Source: Moringa oleifera (lineage: Eukaryota > Streptophyta > Magnoliopsida > Brassicales > Moringaceae). Taken from it: 64,000 bases of DNA. The DNA lies in assembly GCA_021397835.1 (NCBI GenBank), contig JAJFZO010000485.1, positions 1 through 64,000 on the forward strand, in the 5' to 3' direction. The stretch's first letter is position 1. Every line of letters starts with the position of its first letter. A program made the position numbers and the translations under genes. Positions 48,120-60,794 of the stretch are shown piece after piece. The notes beneath the pieces were generated by a model. The model made no database searches. It saw only the letters and a list, made by a program, of their open reading frames with translations, and was not told where the DNA came from.

Positions 48120-49135
48120 TAATTATTGTTGGATATCTCTTACTAATATAAAAAGGGTTTCTATGCAATATTCCTCATTACATATCTTGGCTTTGATTAG
48201 CTTATTTTGTATTTGGAGCCTAGTTCCATTGGCTTCATATAATTTTTCTAATGTTTTTTTCATAATATTGGTAGATATTAACCCTTCTTGAATATAGTTC
48301 TGGTGTGCTCCTGAATCTATTAGAGCTATAATTTTGAGATGAAAATCATTATTTATTACTAAGGTTATATTTACGTACCATTTTTGCAAGTGTATTTTAT
48401 TTATTATATTAATAAAATCTTCTTCTTCTCCACTTTCTTTTACTAATTCTTTTTCTTTTGGTGGGCATCTCAACTCCTAATGTACTTTGAGGGCTAACAC
48501 TTTTGTTTTGACTTCTATATTATCCTTTTATAGCTGGCTAACTTACTTTTTAAGTTCATTAATTTCGATTTGCAAATCTTGGATTCCAGCCGTTTCTACC
48601 TTTTTCTCTTGTGCTAACATTTCTTGTAAATCGTAAGGTTTAATGTTTTGTTTTTCTTTTCCTTCAAATAAAAGGGGTTTTAATTTTAATAAATATTCCT
48701 TTTTTATTTTTTCTATCTCATCAATAATGTCAACTAACAGTTCTTTTTTGCTAATCATATTGATCATTTTGCATTCACATATTCGTTCACTACATACTTC
48801 ATCTAAGGTTTCTGAATCACTTGAATCTTTGTTCCTCTATATACTCACTTTCGGCTTGGGACATGTCCTCTTTGGCTAATATACAAAGTATATTATCTTT
48901 TATTTTTCCCAGTATTTCTAATTCATAGATTTTTTGACATACTCTACAATTCCTTGCATCATGTCCTATCTTAGCACATTTAAAACATCTAATGATGGGC
49001 CATTTCTTTACAAGCTTTTTGGATTCCTTATCCTTTTTACTAGATTGTTTGAAAGGCCGATATGTCCTAAGGGCCTATATGGCCTAAACTAAGTCCTTAC
49101 ATTCTTTTTGACAGATGGAGCTCGTATTTTTTGAC
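48120..49135 (-). pseudogene. Endogenous pararetrovirus coat-protein to protease fragment, copy E
   Basis: On the minus strand, the coat-protein C-terminus with a zinc knuckle (CFKCAKIGHDARNC, about 48990-48949) is followed by the acidic region (48767-48543 open). After three in-frame stops comes an open 116-codon stretch (48473-48123) with an aspartic-protease active-site motif, LIDSGA, and a downstream ANGTRLQI segment. This coat-to-protease order fits Caulimoviridae, and petuvirus-like members best as I judge it. It extends about 550 bases further into the viral genome than copies A and D. No reverse transcriptase or movement-protein sequence is present. The virus copy is defective. Confidence 0.68.
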
Positions 49136-49169
49136 GTCCATATTAGGCATAGAAAGTTCATATTTCTAC

Positions 49170-51398
49170 CTTGTTTTAAAACAACTTAAAACAATTCAAA
49201 TATATTTTTTAAAAAACAATTTTAAACTACATTGATCTTTTAAAGAAGTGTAATAAAAATATAATAAATCAAACTATAAATAAAATAAAAATATAACAAA
49301 ATATAAAATTATTTAAAACAAATAAATAAAAATACATTTAAAATATAAAATAAAATTCACGAATGTGATTAAAAAACAAGTAGTCAAAAAAAATCTAAAA
49401 ACTAAACAAAGTAAGAAAATTGCAACCAATTGGAGATATCTAGTATTTATAATTTTATTGAATTAAAATATATAATAAATTTTTTAAATATATCAAAAAA
49501 TTTATTAAAAATAATAAAATAAAAATAAAATTTAATAAAACTAAAAATTTTAATGAAATTACAAAATAAAAATTCATAAAATATTAAAAATAAAATGAAA
49601 GCAAATAAAAAACCAAAATATCAAATAAACTAAAAAAATTCAAGAAAAATAAAGTTATAAAAAAAATAAGTGAAAGAAACTAAAAACACCATCATAAACT
49701 AAAAAATGAAAAAGTTATAAAAAATTAAGTAACCAAAAAAAAATCCAAAAATCCAGAAACAAAAGACAATGCATATTAAAAAAAGATTATAATAAAAAAA
49801 CAAAACTCTTTGCAAAACAAAAAAAAAATAGATTTTGTTGGAAATAATAGTAGAAAATAAAATGAAATAAAATATTAATTTGAAAAGAAATACATATAAT
49901 GCAAAATCATTAAAAAATTAATTAAAATAAAAAATAAAAAGTAGTAAAATCTAAAATATTCAAAAAAATTAAAAAAAATTAAAAAAATTAAAAACACAAA
50001 AAATTAAAAAACTTGAAAAATAAAAAATGGAAGATGTAATTTAAAATAATTTATAATTTAAAACAATTCAAAAATCATAAATTATTTTATTAAAAATAAT
50101 TTTGGTTTACATTTAATCTTTTAAAGAAAAAGTAATAAAATTACAATAAATCAAACAATAATAAATACAAATACAACAAAAATATAAAATGTATTTAAAA
50201 CAAATAAATAAATAAAAGTATGTAAAAATAAAATAAAATTTAAAAATTAGATAAATAAAATATAAAATATAATACAAAACTGAAAATCAAATAAAGTAAT
50301 AAAATTGCAACCACTTGGTAGGTCTAATGTTTTCTATTATATTGTAATAAAGATGTTTCAAATTTAAAGAAATTAATAAATAAAAAAAATTCATAAACTA
50401 GGTTGAAAAGTAAAAAGAAATAAAACAACTAGAAAATCAAATAAAATAAAAAATAAAAAAATAAAGTTACAAAAAAAGTGCTAAAAAATAAAAATACCCA
50501 GCAAAAAAGTAAGTGTGAGTTAAAAAAAATTTAGAAACCTAAAGTAACTAGAAAAAAATAAGAAAAAAAGAGTAGAAAATAAAAACATCCATTAAAAAAT
50601 CATAAAAAAAACAAAACTCTTTGCAAAGCAAGAAAATAGATACTTTTTATAATTTTATTTTATTTCATTGATATTTTTTGTAATTTATAATTTTTTTAAT
50701 TCTTTGTCATCTTGACTACTTATTTGCTTTTTAGATATTTTTAAACATCACCATGTGATTGCAATTTTTTTAGCTTATTTGCTTTTTAGATATTTTTTAC
50801 TTTTTATTTTTTATTCATCTAAGCTTTGAATGTTATTTTAATTTTTATACTTTTATTTATTTATTTAGATATTTTTATATTTTTATTATATTTTTATTTT
50901 TTACTATTTAATTTACTATAATTTTATTACATTTTCTTTAAAAGATCAATGCAAGTGTAATTTTAAATATTTTATAGAATATTTTGTGATTCCTGAATTA
51001 TTATAAATTATAAATTATTTTACATTATTTTTTCTCATTTCTCATTTTTAATTTTTTTGTTTTTTGTTTTTTTTTGAATTTTTAGATTTTATTACATTTT
51101 ATTATTTTTATTTTTAATTTTTACTTTAATGATTTTGTAAGATATTTTTTTCTGAAAATTTGAAAATTTAATTCTTATTATTTTTTTCAAAGATACATTT
51201 TGTTGCTTTGTAAAGAGTTTATTTAATTTTTTTAGCCTTTTTCACTACCTTTTTTATTTTTATTAAATTTTATTTTTCTTATATTTATTTATTTATTTTA
51301 AATACTTTTATATTTTGTTATATTTTTTGTTTTTTATATTTTGATTTTTTGTATTTTTATTACGTACTTCTTGAAAACATAAATATAAATTTTTTAAT

Positions 51399-51400
<2 letters not shown>
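49170..51400. repeat. AT-rich repeat block E (inverted relative to block A)
   Basis: Reverse-complement counterpart of 32946-34940. The phrase AAAATTGCAACCANTTGG recurs at about 49416 and 50305, about 890 bases apart, and in the other direction at about 50755. 50040-50200 resembles 47945-48105 on the far side of the viral fragment, so related AT-rich units flank the virus. No gene is seen. Confidence 0.7.

Positions 51401-51448
<48 letters not shown>
51400..51448. repeat. (TA)n microsatellite
   Basis: An almost pure run of TA dinucleotides with one interruption (AAATATA), at the outer edge of the AT-rich block. Confidence 0.95.
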
Positions 51449-51451
<3 letters not shown>

Positions 51452-51918
51452 CAACGACCTTACATGTCACTTGAATCTTGGATCTCTTACTAGATAATGC
51501 AAATTAATAAAGAGAAAATTACCAAAATTGGCATCCCGTCACCGAGTTTTTATAAAAGAAACTTTTTTTACTAAGTTTTATTTTTTTATCACTTAAATAT
51601 ATTGAAAAGATAAAAATACTCTTACAAAAGACAATGATACCCTTAAAAATTAAATGAACTCAAAAATTTATGAGAATTGTCTGAATACATTACATTTTTT
51701 AAATTTTTCTATGTTTCAACCTCTATCTCTTCTCGAGCTCTGTCTTTCTTCGCTTGTCCTTTGAGTTTTTTTTTTCCGACTTTTGTATTCAAGATCTATC
51801 AAATCAAGATCCCAAGAAGCAATTAAAGGGTAGTTATCTTGCGCAGAGAAGGAAGCTCGTGTTTTTGATAATATATTTCTCTTCAAAATCAAAACGTGCT
51901 CAAATGGGTAAACAGGGT
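51449..51918. other. Spacer upstream of CACTA copy 2
   Basis: No recognised feature. The interval is moderately AT-rich with a CT-rich stretch at 51715-51775. Open frames on both strands (51716-51937, 51754-52005) overlap each other, run into the transposon end and have no known motif. Confidence 0.45.
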
Positions 51919-52770
51919 CACTACAAGAAAACAACAAAATTCTTAAGGAAAATTCCCACGAAAATAAAAATTATGAGAAATTTTGAAATTTATTACGGCA
52001 ATTGACACAAAAAAGTTATATAATGAAAATCATTATTCCAACAAAAATTCCATCAAAATTTCTAACATATTATTTCTTATGAATATTGTCATAATAAAAT
52101 CCGTAAGAAATTTGATAAAAATATTCATTTATATTTATATTTTTTAATGTTAAGGAATTTCTAACGAAAAATTACCGTGGTAGTTTTTATATAATTTTAT
52201 TAATATTAAAAAAATAATTAATAAAATTATATAATTTTAATTACCATGAATATTACCGCGATAATTGTTTTAACTATATATTTAAATTTTTAAAATTAAT
52301 TAAATAAAATTCATAATGCAACTATCACAGTATATTATCATGGGAATTAATTTTTAACTTTGTCACGGAAGACAAAACCGTGGCAATCCATTGAAAAAAT
52401 ATATAATTTAATTTTTTAATTATTTTAAGTGATAATATTACCATGGAATAAACCGTGGTAATATTTACATCATTTGCCACAGAAATTTTAGTCTCAATTT
52501 TGTTAAAATAATTTTTAATTTAACATATTGAAATAATTTTTTGTTGTTTTAATCAATTGCCACAGTAGTTTTTCGTTGCAATATTTTTTGAGTGTTTGCC
52601 ATGATTTTTTTTCGTGAGAATTTTGAAAAAAACTTCTTAATATTTGATATAATATTTAAATATTTAAATAATTAGCGTAAAAATAATTTATAATAATCAT
52701 TTATAATAATTTATCACATATATTATTCGTGATGATTTTCTTATTTGCCATGGTTTTTTTTTGTATGAAT
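51919..52770 (+). repeat. 5' terminus and subterminal repeats of CACTA copy 2
   Basis: CACTACAAGAAAA at 51919-51931 is the common terminal sequence of plant CACTA elements. The next 850 bases carry many short degenerate motifs in both orientations, such as TACCGTGGTA, CCGTGGTAATATT, TTGCCACAG and TTGCCATGG, near 52180, 52250, 52380, 52450, 52490, 52560, 52600 and 52745. Such subterminal motif clusters bind the TNPA-type protein. The candidate 3-bp target duplication to the left is GGT; no right end is available to confirm it. Confidence 0.75.
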
Positions 52771-53487
52771 TATCAATTGAATTAAAATTTTTAATTAATT
52801 TTTTAAAATTTTATAAAATATTTTTTTGATGTACTTTGATAATATTTTTAGTATTATTTTTATTATTAATTTATTATAATTAAATTTTTAATCATAATTA
52901 TTTTAATTATATAATTATTATAACTAAAAAGAAATGAGTAATCAAATATTTTTTTAATGTGTCACAAATTTAGTTAATTGTTTAACGTATAATTAAGTAT
53001 TGTTTTATATATTTTTGTTGTAATCACAAATTTGATATATAAAAAATTTATTTTCAATTTGATAATATATTATTGCCAACAAAAGTGAAATTTAACTACT
53101 TGAATTAATAATTATATTTATTAAAAAGTAAATAATAATTTAATTTGCATTTAAAAATAATACTACATTTGGTTGTTTGTTTCAATGGTCAAGGTCTTAC
53201 ACTTAAAATGCAAGAAAGCAAACTTAAAGTTATAATATATAATATTATAACTTTTAAGTATATAATATATAATATATTTTAACAATTTAATTTAATTTAA
53301 TTTATTATTAAAAATATATCATGTCATATATTTTTTAATGTATTATAAAATGTGTAAAATATAGTAATGCATTTAATAAATTAATTTAAACACTTGTAGA
53401 TTATAGTATATAGTAATATATAACAAAAAAATCTCATGGTATATATATGCACATCATGATTAGTACATATAACCCAATCTAAAATCA

Positions 53488-55446
53488 TGAATTTAATTAT
53501 CTTGTATTTTCATAATAGATTAGATATCATGTAGTGAACTACATTATATTAATTATAATACATTGTAAAATATATAATATATTAATTTGTTCAACAAATA
53601 TAAGTACCAATTATAATGATGAGCCATTAGTTGTAATTAAACAACTTAAAAGTAATAAATAATTTAGGATTGAAACATTGGTACATATAACTATGATTAC
53701 CTATCAATTTTGAAACAATTACTTGTTTCCAGTTGCATTGTTTAGTCAAAAAATATGTATGATTAGGCATCAATTGATAAATAATTGCTTGTTAATATAA
53801 ATTGTAATTATTAATCTAAATTGCAATATATGTATTGCTAATTAATATTGATTAATTTAAATTTAAATTAATATATATAATGATTAAATGATTTCATTAA
53901 AATGAGTAAATTAAAAAACAAAACACTACATCAAAACGACGTCGTTTTGATGTAATATAAATACTTATTTAAAAACCTAACCCTAACTTAGTTATCTTCT
54001 TTATCGCCGCATACCCTTTTCTCCTTTCAATGTTTGCAATCTTTCTGCTCTTTGTAATCTCCATTTCTCTGCAATTTCTCCACTCTTCTTGCTACTTGGT
54101 CTTTACAGAAAGATCAAATTTAAGCATTTGGTGAATCATCACTAGATTTTAAGAAGGTAAACTTGGATTTTGCCCACCCGATATGCTTAAAGTTAAGCAG
54201 CTATGAAAAACTCTTCTTCTTCTTTTCCTCTCTGTTTAAAGTTAAGCACCACCTCTATCGAATTTGACTGAAAATTCATTTCTCTAAACTGACTTTGCAG
54301 TGAAAATTTCAAAGCTTCTCTAACTACCTAGGCCTTTGCTTCCTTTGGCTTCATATTCCTTTTTGTGGACTTATATATTACCATGAAACTTTTGACAAAA
54401 GCACCATGCTCATCTCTAATTACCAGTGCCATGCCTACCAGATTTAAGTCCTGAAACATGTGATTCTCTGTAAGAATTGACTACAGTGAGATCGTCATTA
54501 TAATAGAAAGAGACAGTAAGCTCTCTGCTTCCTTTGCCTTCATATTCCCTTTCGTGGTCTTCACCTATACTTTTGACAAAAGCACCCTGCTCATCTTTGA
54601 TTATCAGTGCCATGCCTAACAGATTTAAATCATGAAAAAATAAGGTTCTCCTTTTAGGATTGACTATAACAAGTTCGCCACTATAATAGAAAGAAATGGT
54701 AAGCTTTCTTCTGCTCTATTTGCTCATAATGGTATACCTATCAAAGTTCGCGAATGTTGCAGCATCTGTACTTTGTTTCTGTCCAGTACCAGGTATTGTC
54801 CATTTTTTGGGTATCTTAGATCCTTCTCTACTTCTTGGTGCACCAGCTGAAAATTTAACAAAGTTCCTTGCATAGTCTTTCTTCATGCCTCATTTCAACA
54901 TAGCTATCCATAAATTGAACAGGATTCCTCCCTTCTGTCGAACATACAGGGAATCTGAGGTAGCATTCCATCATTGTTAAGCCATGGAGTGGCTATTTCA
55001 GCCTTTTTTGTATGTGTGGTGTTCTATATAACTGACATAAGACTCAACTTGTTAGATAATTAGGAGGTTTAGTGAGCAGCATGCTAAATCTCTCTACCAT
55101 TTCCTTTTCTTTTACTTTGGCCAATATGAGTTCACCTTGTATTAGCAGCTTTATCGAGGAATTTTTCATCTCAATTGGAGCTTTCCAAAGAAATAGCTTA
55201 GTAGCCACATTAGCCTCACTTTTCTAATGATAAAGAGCAGCCTACATCTTTATCATCTTCTAGTAATGACCAGTTACTTAAAAAAAACACACACAATGGA
55301 CCAGACACAAACAAAAGATAGAAGAAAAGGGCCATACATCCATACCAAAACATAAGGCAAAGAAGAAAGTGGGTCACCCTGCCAAAGTCCCCTCGGACTC
55401 TTGATGCCAGTATGATTCTAAGTGAATGCAATCTAGTTAAAGAAGA
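53488..55446. repeat. CACTA-internal module, copy 2
   Basis: Direct repeat of 1-2108. It keeps the palindrome (28 bp perfect, 53927-53954), the TATA-like box, the telo-box-like motif, the 34-codon frame at 54030-54134, and two instead of three ~190-bp antisense coding units (54340-54715). It has a roughly 45-base insertion at about 54201. The longest antisense open piece is 54416-54613. Confidence 0.85.
54416..54613 (-). pseudogene. Antisense coding unit of unknown family, copy 2
   Basis: Open for 65 codons, with MALIIKDEQGAFVKSIGEDH then EYEGKGSRELTVSFYY. It is clearly homologous to 1069-1275. Downstream and upstream frames are broken. The two copies differ by amino-acid changes scattered along the frame. 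No family is assigned. Confidence 0.35.
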
Positions 55447-55770
55447 TATTGATAGGGGCATTTAACTTGGAAGTAAGGTTTCTGGGAGACAACAGTTTTA
55501 TTTAAATAAATAATACTATAAAAATTGGCTCTAAAATGAACCTTAAAATATTTTGTTAGTATCTTAACTCCTTGTTTTTTTTAGTTTTTTTTTTGTAGGG
55601 TGTAGATTTTGCAGTGGAATAGAATCCAAAAAATATTTTCAAAGCCAAGGTTAATTGTTGTCATCTCAGTGGTGAGAATACATTCCAAAGGCAGTGTAAG
55701 TAGATGCTTAACCATGTTGCTGACACATGACTAAAATGTTTTAGAGTAATGCAAATATATGACATGCACA
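55447..55770. other. Unique stretch between module and transposase in CACTA copy 2
   Basis: Not matched in CACTA copy 1. It contains a T-rich tract ending in GTAGGG at about 55600 and no convincing frame. It marks the deletion or replacement that removed the N-terminal half of the transposase. Confidence 0.4.
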
Positions 55771-57987
55771 TTGCACTATTATGGACTATAAATGACTTCC
55801 CTGCATATGGTATATTATCGGGCTGGCAAACAACATGTCGGTTAGGTTGTCCAGTTTGTATGGGATCATCGAAAACTTTTTACTTAAAACATGGTTGAAA
55901 GATATGTTATTTTGATTGTCATTGACAATTCCTCCCAATGGACCACCCATTTAGATGAAATAGAAGGAATTTTATCAAGGGTCGAACTAAACAGGGTGAA
56001 CCACCAAGGAGACTCTCTAATGCAAAACTATATCATATAGCTATGCAGTTTCCTAAAATAATTGACACGGGAGGCCAGCACTAAACACATGGCTATGGAG
56101 AGTTGCATAATTCCACTAAATACAACATCTTTTGGGATTTACCATATTGGCGTGATTTATTGAACCCTTATAATATAGATGTCATGCATACTGAAGCCAA
56201 GTTTTCAAGAATGTTTTTCATACTGTGATGGACGTTAATGAAAAAACTAAGGACAATGTCAAAGCAGGGTTAGATCTACCTTTATATTGTTATCGAAATG
56301 ACTTACATATTGAAGATAGAGGTAATGACAGCTTCACAAAACCGAAAGTTCAGTATACACTAGATATGGACCAGAATAGGGCTATATGTGAATGGATAAA
56401 AGAGTTAAGACTTCCTGATGGATATGCATTTAACTTGGGCAAATGTATTGACATTTGAACATGTACATTGCAACATATGAAAAGCCATGATTGTCATGTG
56501 GTAATGGAGAGATTATTGCCAATTGCATTCAGTTGCCTACCTACGCTAATTTGGGACGCTATCATTGAATTGAGTTTATTCTTTCGAGATTTATGTTGTC
56601 CAAATTGAAGGAGAATAAGTTAGATATGATGGACAATAATATTGTCATAATTTTGTGTAAGTTTGAAAAGATATTTCCTCCTACATTTTTTAATGTCATG
56701 GAACACTTGCTTGTGCACTTAGTGTATGAAGCGCAAGTTGGAGGACCAATACAATACAGATGGATATATCCATTTGAGAGGTATGAATTGTTTTGTTGAA
56801 ATTTTATTTACATTTAAATGGATTGAGCTTATGTGATTATCCCAATGCATGTGAAAATGTTATTTTGTAGATTTTTACACAATCTGAAAAAGAAAGTTAA
56901 GAATAAAACTCATGTGGAAGGTTCCATCTGTGAAGCTTAAATATTGGAGGAGACATCATCTTTTTGTTCTCACTATTTTGAGGCACATGTCTAAGCTAGA
57001 AATCGAAGAGTGCCACAAAATGATGATGGTGGAGAGTCATTTGAGAATCCTCAACTATCTATCTTCAATTATCCTGGCTGAAATGAGGGGTTATATAAGG
57101 CTCGTTATCTTACATAAGAGGAAACATTTGAGATAAGCAAATACGTGCTTATGAGTTGTCCTGAAGTTGAGCTCTTTGTGCAATAAGCTCTATTGTGTCT
57201 ATTGGTAACGTTTTACATCAATTATATTGGATATAATTTGACGCATATGCTATTTATCCTTACAGAATATTCATTTAGATATTAACCACATCCTTATCAA
57301 ATCTACGCAAAATCGATATAACAAAACATATATAATCAGGCTTTGTTGATTGGTTCAAGGAATACGTAAGTAATTTCATGGTAATTCTCATTGCAATTAC
57401 GAAATAATGTAACTTTCCATAGCATTTATGTTGACAAAGTTTCGTTTCTATCGATATGTTATTGGGTGCATAATCCTATCAATGGGGTGAATGATACATT
57501 TTTGTATGATTTAGCATAGGGACCTATAAATAAGGTCAACAATTATCCAATTCACTATGTTAATGGTTACTGTTTTCATACTTCCAATTGGGCTAATAAT
57601 CGAAGTTCAAACAACTTTAGAGTAGCTTTGATAAGTACAGACTATATGTACCATGGAATCATTGAAGAAATTATAGAGATCGAGTATCCTGGTATGCCTA
57701 TGAAATAACTGACATTATTCAATTGTAGATGGTTTGAGCCTTCTAGCATGGGTAAAAGGATTTGCCCCAAGCATGGGACCATTGATATTAAAACCAATAA
57801 GAGATATAAAGGAAATGATACATTTATTTTTGCATATCAAGCATAACAAGTATATTTTACACCGTATCCTAATACCACTCCACAAAAGAGAGACTAGAGT
57901 GTGGTCATCAAAACTAAAGCAAGAAATCGAATTAAATCTCCGGATGATCCATTCCAAGATGATATGATGCAACAGTTACATCCTTCT
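55770..57987 (+). pseudogene. CACTA TNP2-type transposase, middle and C-terminal part
   Basis: It starts inside the TNP2 core (ALLWTINDFPAYG, about 55775) and runs through segments shared with 4845-5385. It also keeps a region missing from copy 1, 56303-57420: 56225-56458 has RAICEWIKELRLPDGYA and 56593-56799 has PPTFFNVMEHLLVHLVYEA, the DUF4218 signature. A DUF4216-like end with HYVNGYCFHT follows at about 57440-57960. Frameshifts and stops are common. Together the two copies cover most of a TNP2 protein, but each is a separate deletion derivative. Confidence 0.88.
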
Positions 57988-58295
57988 CTTCTGCCTTCAC
58001 TAAGAGTATAGCTTCTGCAAGCAAAAACCTCTTCAAATTTAGGTGAGTAAAGTAGTATGTTCCTGCTTCATGTTTTCGTAAATGCACCTTATCAACTTAT
58101 GGGTTAGTGAAACATATATTTGGAAAGACGGTTTTCTCTTTTTTTTATTATTATTTTTTTCCTTCTTTGGTTAGGGAAGGGATTATTAAAATGCAACAGA
58201 TAGTGTATCTACGAACAGGAAAGAAATGTGATGACTATTATCTATCTGACATGTGGTAAAAAGAAAGCACAGCTCAAACAAGAGATGAGTAGTAA

Positions 58296-60285
58296 TTAAA
58301 AAAAATAAAGTGATTAAAAGAAAATAAGTTAAAGAAACTAAAAACATTTAATAAAATAAAAACTAAATGCATTAAAAAATATAAAAAAATTAAAGTAACA
58401 AAAAAATAGAGAAATGCAAAAAAATCAAGATAATACATATTTAAAAAATGCAATAGTAAAAAAACAAAACTCTTTGCAAAGCAACAAAATATTTATTTGA
58501 AAAAAGTATAAAAATAAATTTTTAAATTTTCAAAAAAATATATCATACAAAATCATTAAAATAAAAAATAAATATAATAAAATATAATAAAATCTAAAAA
58601 TTTAAAAATTTAAAAAAATTTAAAAAACACAAAAACTAAAAAAAAAGTGAAAAAATAACATAAAATAATTTATAATTCAAATTTAAAATAATTCAAAAAT
58701 CATAAAATATTCTATAAGAAAATTTAAAATTATATTTGCATTAATCTTTGAAAGAAAATGTAATAAAATTATAATAAATTAAATAGTAAAAAAAGTAAAA
58801 AATATAATAAAGAATATAAAAATGTCTAAATTGATAAATAAAAGTATAAAAAAATTAAAATAAAATTTAAAGCTTAGATGAATAAAAAATAAAAAGTTAA
58901 AAATAAATAAAAAGTAAATAAACTAACAAAATTGCAATCGCTTGGCGAGGTTTAAAATTTGTCATTTTGTTGAATTAAAGTAGTCAAAAATTAAAATAAA
59001 ATTCAAAGCTTAGTAACTTTATTTTTCTTCTTTTTTATTTTATTTGATTTTTTAGTTTTTTATTTGTTTTTACTTATCAACATTGCTCATAAATTTTTTA
59101 TATTTTTTAATTTTTTTAAAATTTGTATCATCTTTGACTACTTTAATACAATATAATAGAAAATATTAGACCTACAAAGTGGTTGTAATTTTTTTAGTTT
59201 ATTTATTTTTTTATTATATTTTATTTTTTATTTATCTAATTTTTAAATTTTAATTTTTTACATATATATATTTATTTATTTTAGATACATTTTATATTTT
59301 TGTTGTATTTGTATTTATTATTGTTGGATTTATTGTTGTATTTGTATTTATTATTGTTGGATTTATGGTAATTTTCTTTAAAAGAATAAATGTAAACAAA
59401 AATTATTTTTAATAAAATATTTTATGATTCTTGAATTGTTTTTCTATTTTACAATATTTTTTTTCTATTTTTTAAGTTTTTTATTTTTTGTGTTTTTTCT
59501 TTTTGTGTTTTTTATTTTTTAATATTTTAGATTTTACTACCTTTTATTTTTTATTTTAATTAATTTTTTAATGATTTTGCATGATATGTATTTCTTTTCA
59601 AATTAATATTTTATTTTATTTTCTACTATTATTTCCAACAAAATCTATTTTTTTGTTTTGCAAAGAGTTTTATTTCTTTATTATTATTTTTTAAATATAA
59701 ATTGTCTTTTCTTTTTAGATTTTTGGATTCTTTCGTTTCTTTTGGTTACTTGATTTTTTAAAAAAAATTTTGCTTTTTTTTATTTTATAGGGCGTTTTTA
59801 GTTTCTTTCATTTATTTTTTTAATAATTTTATTTCTCTTGAATTTTTTTAGTTTATTTGATATTTTAGTTTTTTATTTGCTTTTATTTTATTTTTAATAT
59901 TTTATCAGTTTTTATTTTGTAATTTTTTATACTTTTTAATTTTTTATTGTTTTTAATAAATTTTTGATATATTTTAAAAAATTTGATTTTATATTTTAAT
60001 TTAGTAAAATTATAAATACTAGACATCTCCAATTGGTTGCAATTTTGTCACTTTGTTTAGTTTTTTAATTTTTTTTACTACTTATTTTTTATTACATTTG
60101 TAAATTTTATTTTATTTTTTAAACTTATGTTTATTTATTTGTTGTAAATAATTTTATATTTTGTTATATGTTTATTTTATTTATAGTTTGATTTATTGTA
60201 TTTTTATTACATACTTCTTTAAAAGATCAATGCGGTTTAAAATTAATTTTTAAAAATAGTTTTGAATTGTTTTAAATTATTTTAA
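58296..60285. repeat. AT-rich repeat block D
   Basis: Direct counterpart of 32946-34940, with the same marker phrases at about 58926 (inverted), 59171 and 60030. A small local duplication (TTGTTGTATTTGTATTTATTATTGTTGG, twice near 59298-59362) is unique to this copy. No gene is present. Confidence 0.75.
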
Positions 60286-60794
60286 AACAAGGCAGAAATT
60301 AAAATTTTCTGTGCCCAATATGGACATCAAAAAACAAGAGCTCCCTCCACCAAAAAGAAAGTAACGACCCAGTTCATGCCATATAGGCCCCTAGGACATA
60401 TCGACCTTTCAAAAAATCTAGTAAACAAGATAAGGAATCCAAAAGGCCTATAAAGAAATGGCCAATCATTAGATGTTTAAAATGTGGTAAGATAAGACAT
60501 TATGCAAGGAATTGCAGAGTATGTCAGAAAATCAGTGAATTAGAAATACAAGGAGAAATAAAAGATAGTATACTTCGTATATTAGCCAAAGAGGACATGT
60601 CCCAAGACAAAAGTGAATATATAGAGGAACAAGATTCAAGTGGTTCAGAAACCTTAGATGAAGTATGTAGTGAAGGAATATGTAAATGCAAAATGATCAA
60701 TATGATTAGCAAAAAAGAATTGTTAGTTGACATTATTGATAAGATAGAAGATCCAAAAATAAAAAAAGAATATTTATTAAAATTAAAACCCCTT
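60286..60794 (+). pseudogene. Endogenous pararetrovirus coat-protein fragment, copy D
   Basis: Duplicate of 34941-35448. The zinc knuckle is kept (CLKCGKIRHYARNC, about 60477-60518). A single-base deletion near 60392 puts the upstream basic segment out of frame. The acidic region stays open at 60597 onward, past the CCCCTT junction (60789-60794) into the satellite, so an open frame here (60597-60866) is a virus/satellite fusion by accident. It was copied together with its flanks, not inserted separately. Confidence 0.65.

Larger units (their letters stand above)
51919..57987 (+). mobile_element. CACTA element copy 2, 3'-truncated
   Basis: The order is 5' terminus, subterminal repeats, AT-rich DNA (52770-53487), the shared module (53488-55446), a short unique stretch, and the middle and C-terminal part of a TNP2-type transposase. 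It ends at about 57987, where sequence matching 32634 onward begins. The N-terminal half of the transposase, the whole TNPA-like gene and the 3' terminus are missing. Confidence 0.75.

Noticed and set aside
48643..48879. 78-codon plus-strand frame over the viral fragment.
   Set aside because: Antisense to the coat-protein acidic region; the minus strand carries the recognisable viral motifs.
51400..51448. (TA)n run as an origin or regulatory site.
   Set aside because: Simple microsatellite at the edge of an AT-rich repeat; nothing else supports a function.
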